Below, piece by piece: positions 1 through 4,555 of a stretch of 7,732 nucleotides of DNA. The notes beneath the pieces were generated by a model that did not search any database, was not told the DNA's origin, and worked only from the letters and a program-made list of their open reading frames with translations. Source of the DNA: Planctomycetia bacterium (GTDB lineage: Bacteria; Planctomycetota; Phycisphaerae; Phycisphaerales; SM1A02). The DNA is taken from positions 1-7,732 of the forward strand of contig JAACEA010000170.1 of assembly GCA_009936695.1 (NCBI GenBank), written 5' to 3'. The translations under genes were made by a program, and so were the position numbers. The stretch's first letter is position 1, and each line of letters begins with the position of its first letter.

Positions 1-1233
1 GCCTGCGGGCTCGCGCTGCTCGGTCGCCCGGACGAAGCCGCCGCCGCCCTGCTGGTCGCGGTCGAACACGGCTTCCGCGACTTCGAGGTGATGCGACGTG
101 ATCCGGATCTCGCCTCGATCCGCGGTCATCCGACCTTCACCGCGATCCTCGAGGCCCGACGTCGGCTCGATCGCGGGACCGCGGACAAGCAGTTCGAGGC
201 CTGGAAGCGCCGATACGGCGACGACTACCACTACGAGACCGACGAGGAGCATCGCCTGCACTTCGCGACCGGGCTCGACGCCAGAGCCCACGCGGACATG
301 AAGCGGATCATCGAGCGACAGGCGACGCACCTGTCGAGTCGGATCTTCAAGTCGCCGCCGCTCGACTGGTGCCTCGTCGTGGTTCCATCCGCGAACCACG
401 TCCGCGAGGTCTTCCAGCGGATGCTCGACGTCTCGGACCCCGCCCGGACGCCCGGGGTCTACCTCCATGGAAAACGCCTGCTGGTCACCCGCGACATCGG
501 GGAGAGCCTTCGACACGAGTTCACGCATCGCATGCACTGGGCCGACATGGATCGACTCGGACAACGGCATGCGATGTGGGTGCAGGAGGGGCTCGCGAGC
601 CTGTACGAGGAATACGTCTGGACGGAGGATGGACGCATCCGATTCGTCCCCAACATGCGGCACAACATCGCCCGTCGGCAGGTGCAGGCCGGAATCTCCC
701 TGGCCTGGCCCAAACTGTTCCAGCTCGACACCGATGCCTTCTTCGCCGGCAACGCCCGCTTCTATCCCCAGGTCCGCTCGATCTTCGAGTTCCTCGCGTC
801 CGTCGACCTCCTCGAAGCGTGGTATCGCGCCTACGTGGAGACCTTCGATCGCGATCCCGGCGGCGGCCGAGCATTCGAAATGGTGTTCGGACTGCCGGTC
901 GACCAGGTCGAGCAGCGATGGAAATCCTGGGTCCTCGACCGGGGAGCCATCGACGACCGGGTCGAACGGGGCGATGCCTCGATCGGGGTCTCGGGCACCG
1001 ACGCGGGGGATGGCGTCCGCGTCGAACGGGTCATCGGCCGCAACGCCCGGCGGGCCGGACTTCGCCGCGGGGACGTGATCGTCCGCATCGACGACCGGCC
1101 GGTCCGGGCCCGAGGCGAGCTGATGCTCGCGATCGCCGCCCGGGACATCGGCGAAACGATCCAGGTGGAGATCCGAAGAAGGAACCAGCGGCTGGTCATC
1201 CCGGTGCGGCTCGAAGCCCTGCAGGGGTCATGA
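1..1233 (+). CDS. Peptidase-MA-like zinc metallopeptidase with PDZ domain (5' partial)
   Basis: The reading frame is open from base 1, so the gene begins left of the window; the GTG/ATG at 88-93 are internal. Counting codons from base 1, 410 residues are visible. Residues 1-50 look like a last TPR unit (alternating Ala/Leu helix, then the RRDPDLASIRGHPTF segment often seen after TPRs). HEFTH (residues 172-176, bases 514-528) is an HExxH zinc site, and the Glu of WVQEGLASLYE (residue 196) fits the third ligand of gluzincins, as in peptidase MA-like proteins. After a helical region ending in a W-x-x-W pattern, residues about 321-405 form a PDZ-like domain (GDVIVRIDDRPV). Likely role: an envelope or secreted protease, with PDZ binding substrate tails. 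The N-terminus is not visible, so a signal peptide or anchor cannot be judged, and the substrate is unknown. The next gene starts 71 nt downstream with its own putative promoter. The zinc site and PDZ are clear; the TPR is less certain. Confidence 0.82.
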   Translation, partial: ACGLALLGRPDEAAAALLVAVEHGFRDFEVMRRDPDLASIRGHPTFTAILEARRRLDRGTADKQFEAWKRRYGDDYHYETDEEHRLHFATGLDARAHADMKRIIERQATHLSSRIFKSPPLDWCLVVVPSANHVREVFQRMLDVSDPARTPGVYLHGKRLLVTRDIGESLRHEFTHRMHWADMDRLGQRHAMWVQEGLASLYEEYVWTEDGRIRFVPNMRHNIARRQVQAGISLAWPKLFQLDTDAFFAGNARFYPQVRSIFEFLASVDLLEAWYRAYVETFDRDPGGGRAFEMVFGLPVDQVEQRWKSWVLDRGAIDDRVERGDASIGVSGTDAGDGVRVERVIGRNARRAGLRRGDVIVRIDDRPVRARGELMLAIAARDIGETIQVEIRRRNQRLVIPVRLEALQGS

Positions 1234-1286
1234 CCGCGCTCGCCGCGATCGACGCCGGGCCACGGACCACGAAGATTCCGCCCGGT

Positions 1287-1292
1287 TAGAAT
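1287..1292 (+). promoter_or_regulatory. Putative -10 box (TAGAAT) for the DUF502-hpf-ptsN-ptsH run
   Basis: TAGAAT matches five of six bases of the sigma70-type -10 consensus and lies in an otherwise GC-rich gap, ending 12 nt before the ATG at 1305. A start about 7 nt downstream would leave a leader of only 5-6 nt, which agrees with the lack of a Shine-Dalgarno sequence. The -35 region is poor: cGGACCa at 1263-1269, about 17-18 nt upstream, keeps only a GAC core. This is inference from sequence alone. Confidence 0.4.
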
Positions 1293-1304
1293 GCCGGTCT
1301 CGAC

Positions 1305-2216
1305 ATGCCAGACGACCACCCGAAGACCTTCGCCGCCGACTTCAAACGCTTCTTCGGACGCGGGCTTGCGGTCCTGCTGCCATCGGTGCTGACGCTCTGG
1401 ATCCTGGTCAAGGCCTATCAGTTCGTCGATTCGGCGATCGCCCAGCCGATCAACTCCGGAATCCGCGCCGGCATCGCGGAGACCGCGGATCGCTGGCCCT
1501 TGATCGGTGAGGAGTTCGTGCCCGACGAAGCCGAGATCGCCGCCGAGATCGACGCGAGATCGAACCAGAAGGGCGCAAACACCGATCCCGCCACGGTCCG
1601 TCGCGAACTCACCCGCCGGGAAGTCCGTGCCTGGTGGAACGATCATGCCCTGACGCTCGACTGGATCGGCATCCTCGTCGCCGTGCTCAGCGTCTACATC
1701 GCGGGTCGCCTGCTGGGCGGGTTCCTCGGTCGTCGGGTGCAGCGGCGGCTGGAACGGGTCATCACGAGCGTTCCGATCTTCAAACAGGTCTATCCCTACG
1801 TGAAGCAGGTCGTCGACTTCCTCTTTTCCGACGACAAGCCGATCAAGTTCAACCGGGTCGTCGCCGTCGAGTATCCACGGCGTGGAATCTGGGCGGTCGG
1901 ACTGGTGACCGGAAGCTCGATGCGCAGCATCGAGGAGGAGTCCGGGGAGTCGCTCACCATCTTCATTCCCAGTTCGCCCACCCCGTTCACCGGATACACG
2001 ATCACCGTGCCGCACGACGAGGTCCACGAACTTCCCATCAGCATCGACGAAGCCCTTCGGTTCACGATCTCGGGCGGCGTCCTGGTGCCTCCCCAGGAGT
2101 CGATTCCCGACCGGGACACCACGGCGAGCCGACCCAAGGACGCCGAGCCGCGTATTCTTCAACAACCAAGCACACCCTCCCGTGAGTCCACGCGGGATGA
2201 TTCCAAGGAGTCCTGA
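1305..2216 (+). CDS. DUF502 (COV-family) integral membrane protein
   Basis: This 303-residue protein has the DUF502 layout. TM1 lies at about residues 19-41, just after the FKRFFGRGLAVLLPSVLT start typical of the family, and TM2 at about 118-140. Conserved cytosolic blocks follow: SVPIFKQVYPYVKQ (156-169), VAVEYPRRGIWAVGLVTG (186-203) and IFIPSSPTPFTGYTITVP (219-236). The family spans bacteria and plants (the plant COV/LCV proteins); its biochemical role is not established, so none is assigned. Unusual here is a charged 75-residue segment between the two membrane spans (about 42-117, rich in Glu, Asp and Arg), where many homologues have a shorter loop. A polar, probably disordered C-terminal tail covers about 262-303. 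The ATG at 1305 follows a TAGAAT box by 12 nt with no Shine-Dalgarno site, consistent with a near-leaderless message. The stop is 2 nt before hpf, and the hpf ribosome-binding site lies inside this gene, so the two are probably coupled. Confidence 0.85.
   Translation: MPDDHPKTFAADFKRFFGRGLAVLLPSVLTLWILVKAYQFVDSAIAQPINSGIRAGIAETADRWPLIGEEFVPDEAEIAAEIDARSNQKGANTDPATVRRELTRREVRAWWNDHALTLDWIGILVAVLSVYIAGRLLGGFLGRRVQRRLERVITSVPIFKQVYPYVKQVVDFLFSDDKPIKFNRVVAVEYPRRGIWAVGLVTGSSMRSIEEESGESLTIFIPSSPTPFTGYTITVPHDEVHELPISIDEALRFTISGGVLVPPQESIPDRDTTASRPKDAEPRILQQPSTPSRESTRDDSKES
2153..2158 (+). promoter_or_regulatory. Possible internal -10 box (TATTCT) ahead of hpf
   Basis: TATTCT sits within the 3' end of the DUF502 gene, 60 nt before the hpf ATG, in a locally AT-richer patch. 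It could give the hpf-ptsN-ptsH part its own transcript, for instance in stationary phase. No clear -35 element was seen, so this is weak. Confidence 0.2.
2205..2210 (+). promoter_or_regulatory. Ribosome-binding site of hpf (AAGGAG)
   Basis: A strong AAGGAG lies 8 nt before the ATG at 2219 and inside the last codons of the DUF502 gene. It fixes the hpf start. It stands out because other starts here (DUF502, ptsH, gpsA and the 7014 gene) lack a recognisable site. It may let hpf be translated more strongly than its neighbours from a shared message. Confidence 0.8.
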
Positions 2217-2218
2217 CC

Positions 2219-2512
2219 ATGCAGATCATCGTGACCGGGCGGCACGTCGAACTCACCGATGCGATCGAACAGTACGCCATCAAGCGATGCGCCCATCTGG
2301 AGAAGTATCGGGACCATCTGCAAGCGATCGAGATCGTGCTCGACAAGGAGAAGATCGAGTTCGACGTCGAGATCAAGATCGACGTCCCCCACCACTCGAT
2401 CTTCGTGGGTCGGGCCGCTCACGACGATCTGTACGCAGGCATCGATCAGGCCATCGACAAGGTCGAGCGTCAGTTGCACGACTGGAAAGAAAAGCTCCAG
2501 AGCCACAAGTAG
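2219..2512 (+). CDS. hpf: Ribosome hibernation-promoting factor, short form (HPF/YfiA family)
   Basis: The 97-residue product matches the ribosome-binding domain of the HPF/YfiA family: it opens MQIIVTGRHVELTDAIEQY and has the expected beta-alpha-beta-beta-beta-alpha order, with a basic pair of helices (KRCAHLEKY near residue 21; a Lys/Arg-rich last helix). Members bind the 30S decoding centre in resting cells and block translation, protecting idle ribosomes. The protein stops at about residue 97, so it lacks the C-terminal dimerisation domain of long HPF; it is a short form that alone is not expected to make 100S dimers unless a partner such as RMF is present. The start is fixed by the AAGGAG site 8 nt upstream. 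It begins 2 nt after the DUF502 stop and is followed by ptsN after 22 nt; hpf next to ptsN is a known arrangement in many bacteria. Family assignment is firm; whether it acts like Hpf or like the inhibitor YfiA cannot be told from sequence alone. Confidence 0.92.
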   Translation: MQIIVTGRHVELTDAIEQYAIKRCAHLEKYRDHLQAIEIVLDKEKIEFDVEIKIDVPHHSIFVGRAAHDDLYAGIDQAIDKVERQLHDWKEKLQSHK

Positions 2513-2534
2513 TTCGTTTATCCCGGAACCAGAC

Positions 2535-3011
2535 ATGAAGCTTCGCGACATCGTGGTCGACCAGGCCATCTTCACATCGCTCGCCGCCACCAAGGCGAAG
2601 GACGTCCTCGAGGAGCTGCTCGACGGACTCGTCGCCTGCGAGGCAATCGCCGCGGACCAGCGTGACATCTACCTGAAGGAGGCCCTCAAGCGGGAACGGA
2701 AGGGATCGACCGGCTTCGGACATGGCGTCGCGGTCCCCCACGTGAAGGCTCCCGGGCTCGAGAAACTGACCGTCGCCATCGGCATCAGCGAGGAGGGCGT
2801 CGACTTCAACGCCCTCGACAAGCAGCCCGTGCACTCGATCTTCCTGCTGATCAGCCCGGAGGAGCGGCCCGAGGAGCACATCGACGCGATGGAGGCGATC
2901 TTCGGGAACCTCAGTCGTGACCAGTTCCGTCGCTTCCTGCGACAGGCCACCAGCGTGGAGGAGATCCTCACCCTCCTCGACGAAGCCGACTCCGGCAACG
3001 CCGTCGGCTGA
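2535..3011 (+). CDS. ptsN: PTS EIIA component of the PtsN (nitrogen/fructose) type
   Basis: The 158-residue protein is a single EIIA type-2 domain. FGHGVAVPHV (residues 61-70) is the active-site block, with His69 of the VPH motif as the expected phosphorylated residue. ISPEERPEEHIDAM (106-119) is the second conserved block, with His115. PtsN-like EIIA proteins take phosphate from HPr and, in the nitrogen-type PTS, act by binding other proteins according to phosphorylation state rather than by importing sugar. No EIIB or EIIC is fused or adjacent, which favours the regulatory role. The HPr gene follows after 12 nt, so donor and acceptor are probably made together. The ATG at 2535 agrees with the usual N-terminus (MKLRDIV); only a weak GGAA lies upstream. 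A fructose-type EIIA working with distant EIIBC genes is the main alternative. Confidence 0.88.
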   Translation: MKLRDIVVDQAIFTSLAATKAKDVLEELLDGLVACEAIAADQRDIYLKEALKRERKGSTGFGHGVAVPHVKAPGLEKLTVAIGISEEGVDFNALDKQPVHSIFLLISPEERPEEHIDAMEAIFGNLSRDQFRRFLRQATSVEEILTLLDEADSGNAVG

Positions 3012-3023
3012 GCATCTCACGTC

Positions 3024-3299
3024 ATGCCGAGCCGGAAGGTCACCATCTCGAATCGACTCGGGCTGCACGCCCGGCCCGCCATGCTCCTCGCAGAGCGGGC
3101 GTCGGCCTTCTCGTCGACCATCGGCATCGCTCGCGCGGATTCGAGCGACCCGGTCGACGGCAAGTCCATCATGCAACTCCTGATGCTGGCGGGAACCGCA
3201 GGCACGGTGTTGAACATCACCGCGGAAGGCGACGATGCGGCGGCCGCACTCGCCTCGATCGCGGAACTGATCGAAAACGGATTCGAAGACGACGAGTGA
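3024..3299 (+). CDS. ptsH: HPr family phosphocarrier protein
   Basis: The 91-residue product is a complete HPr. The active-site block RLGLHARPA places the phosphorylated histidine at residue 15, with Arg17 beside it. DGKSIMQLLMLA (45-56) is the regulatory-serine block, with Ser48 equivalent to Ser46 of classical HPr. HPr carries phosphate from enzyme I to EIIA proteins; the nearest candidate is PtsN encoded just upstream. The intact GKSIM serine site suggests that an HPr kinase/phosphorylase is encoded elsewhere, though none is in this window. No enzyme I gene lies here either; the next gene is convergent gpsA. The ATG at 3024 has no clear Shine-Dalgarno site, so coupling to ptsN 12 nt upstream is likely. 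The C-terminus is acidic (FEDDE). It could be called NPr (ptsO) from its partner, but the serine block makes ptsH the safer name. Confidence 0.9.
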   Translation: MPSRKVTISNRLGLHARPAMLLAERASAFSSTIGIARADSSDPVDGKSIMQLLMLAGTAGTVLNITAEGDDAAAALASIAELIENGFEDDE

Positions 3300-3328
3300 C
3301 GGGCCGCCGGTTCGGATGCCGCGGCCCG
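3300..3328. terminator. GC-rich hairpin between convergent ptsH and gpsA
   Basis: CGGGCCGC (3300-3307) and GCGGCCCG (3321-3328) form a perfect 8-bp stem around a 13-nt loop. It starts right after the ptsH stop codon and ends 11 nt before the gpsA stop. Its place between converging genes suits a shared transcription end. There is no T-tract on either side, so it is not a classical intrinsic terminator; Rho-aided ending or protection of 3' ends are alternatives. Confidence 0.5.
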
Positions 3329-3339
3329 GGATCGCGCCG

Positions 3340-4347
3340 TCACAGCCCGCCGAGCCCCTCGGCGGCCGATGGTCGCGTCATGAGCGTGTGAATGGCCTCA
3401 TCGCACGCGAGCCCCTTGAAGAAGATGCCTTCGACCGCGGTGGTGATCGGCATCTCGAGTTCGAGTTCCCGGGCACGTTCCAGCACGCTTTCGACCGTCG
3501 GCACCCCTTCGACCACGCACTGCTGCTCGTCAAGGTAGGCCTCGAGGGAGGCGCCGCGGGCGATCGCCTCGCCACAGGCTCGATTGCGGCCCTCCTTGCT
3601 GAAGCAGGTGGTCGCGAGGTCGCCGACACCCGCGATGCCGAAGAAGGTTCGTGGATCCGCACCAGCCGCGGTCCCGAAACGGGCCATCTCCGCCAGACCT
3701 CGGGCCAGCAGGGCGCTCTTCGCGTTGATGCCCAGCTCGAGCCCGTCGCAGATCCCCGCGGCGAGGGCGATCACGTTCTTGAGGGCACCGGAGAGCTCGA
3801 CCCCGACGAGATCCTCGCTCTCGTAGATTCGGAGCCAGGGGGTGCCGAAGACGCGATGCGTGGCCTCCGCCGCGGTCGAGGAGGGCGAAGCCGCCACCAT
3901 GAGCGCCGGGAGCCGACGAGAAAGCTCGGTGGCGATCGTCGGCCCGCTCAACACGCAGACCCGCGCGTCGCCCAGCAGTTCGGTCAGGATCTGGCTCGGA
4001 CGAAGGCCGCTGCCGATCTCGAGCCCCTTCGCGGTCGAAACCACGAGTGATTCCGAAGCGACATGGGGTGCGATCCGATCCCAGACCGGCCGGATGAACT
4101 GCGTGGGAATCGCGTTCACCAGCACCCGTCCTTCGACGAAGATGCCGGGATCGTGCTCGAACTCGACGGCATCCGGGATGCGCCAGCCGGGAAGTCGCGG
4201 ACTCTCCCGGGTCTTCCGAAGGGCCTCGATCGAGGCCTCGAACGGGCCCCAGACCCGGACCCGAGGGGCTCCAGCCTCGATCGCGGCCGCCGCCATCACA
4301 AGGCCCATCTGGCCGTCGCCGGCGACGATGACTTCGTCCGTGCTCAT
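3340..4347 (-). CDS. gpsA: Glycerol-3-phosphate dehydrogenase [NAD(P)+]
   Basis: GpsA reduces dihydroxyacetone phosphate to sn-glycerol-3-phosphate in the cytosol, supplying the backbone for phospholipids. The 335-residue product is normal length. Visible marks in order: the Rossmann glycine motif GDGQMG (residues 10-15, in place of the commoner GAGSWG); the STAKGLE block with Lys107; LSGPTIATEL (133-142); GALKNVIALAAGI with the catalytic Lys190; NAKSALLARGLAEM (208-221); the TFFGIAGVGDLATTC block (234-248); and GRNRACG with Arg254-Asn255 for substrate phosphate. The ATG at 4347 is preferred over the upstream in-frame ATG at 4557, because the 70 extra residues are low-complexity and precede the Rossmann fold. 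A TAGACT box ends exactly 7 nt before this ATG, suggesting a leaderless message. The gene is convergent with ptsH and divergent from the ATPase. Phosphate-group residues are conserved, so it is probably active. Confidence 0.93.
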   Translation of the reverse strand: MSTDEVIVAGDGQMGLVMAAAAIEAGAPRVRVWGPFEASIEALRKTRESPRLPGWRIPDAVEFEHDPGIFVEGRVLVNAIPTQFIRPVWDRIAPHVASESLVVSTAKGLEIGSGLRPSQILTELLGDARVCVLSGPTIATELSRRLPALMVAASPSSTAAEATHRVFGTPWLRIYESEDLVGVELSGALKNVIALAAGICDGLELGINAKSALLARGLAEMARFGTAAGADPRTFFGIAGVGDLATTCFSKEGRNRACGEAIARGASLEAYLDEQQCVVEGVPTVESVLERARELELEMPITTAVEGIFFKGLACDEAIHTLMTRPSAAEGLGGL

Positions 4348-4354
4348 GCCGCGG

Positions 4355-4360
4355 AGTCTA
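4355..4360 (-). promoter_or_regulatory. Putative -10 box of gpsA (TAGACT), leaderless start
   Basis: Read on the minus strand, TAGACT is followed by 7 nt (CCGCGGC) and then the gpsA ATG. With the usual 6-8 nt from a -10 box to the transcription start, transcription would begin at or next to the start codon. No Shine-Dalgarno site is present. The -35 region is weak. Confidence 0.45.
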
Positions 4361-4453
4361 CGGGAGGGGCGGCCCGGAAGCATCCAGAACGCGGGTGCGG
4401 ATCCGGAACCACTCGAACCGGCCCGGGCGGACGAACGTAGGCGAGAAGCCGGA

Positions 4454-4459
4454 TACAAT
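4454..4459 (+). promoter_or_regulatory. Putative -10 box (TACAAT) of the P-type ATPase gene
   Basis: TACAAT matches five of six consensus -10 bases in a GC-rich intergenic region, 96 nt before the ATPase ATG. Transcription would start near 4466, so the message would begin almost directly with the stem-loop at 4469-4522. The -35 region is poor; a GGAC at 4429-4432 is the nearest resemblance, with rather long spacing. Confidence 0.4.
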
Positions 4460-4468
4460 GCGGAATCG

Positions 4469-4522
4469 TCCGGAGCGCGGATCGGCCACTCCACTGGCTC
4501 ATCTCTCTTCCGCGGTTCCGGA
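4469..4522 (+). promoter_or_regulatory. Long stem-loop in the leader of the ATPase gene
   Basis: Bases 4469-4481 can pair with 4509-4522: eight pairs (one of them G-U), a single bulged G at 4514, then five more pairs, 13 in all. The 27-nt loop holds a small inner stem, GCCA (4485-4488) with TGGC (4495-4498). No T-tract follows, so a simple terminator is unlikely. It sits at the predicted mRNA 5' end and stops 33 nt short of the start codon. It could stabilise the message, control translation, or be a protein-binding dyad. I recognise no known riboswitch class. Confidence 0.45.
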
Positions 4523-4545
4523 CGTCGCACGACCGATCCAGGTCT

Positions 4546-4550
4546 CGGAG
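4546..4550 (+). promoter_or_regulatory. Ribosome-binding site of the ATPase gene (CGGAG)
   Basis: GGAG lies 5 nt before the ATG at 4556 and supports this start. CCGA at 4533-4536 could pair with TCGG at 4545-4548 and partly cover the site; the pairing is only 4 bp, so regulation by this means is speculative. Confidence 0.6.
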
Positions 4551-4555
4551 TACCC

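Noticed and set aside
369..1289. 306-codon plus-strand frame inside the peptidase gene
   Set aside because: It is an out-of-frame Arg/Pro-rich shadow; the HEFTH and PDZ frame is clearly the coding one.
831..2165. 444-codon open frame on the minus strand across the peptidase end and DUF502
   Set aside because: It is the antisense shadow of two well-supported genes and shows no domain.
3842..4555. In-frame extension upstream of the ATPase giving a 915-residue protein
   Set aside because: It runs antisense through most of gpsA, its residues look like a reverse-frame shadow (Ser/Arg/Pro-rich), and a GGAG site plus a normal N-terminus support the ATG at 4556.
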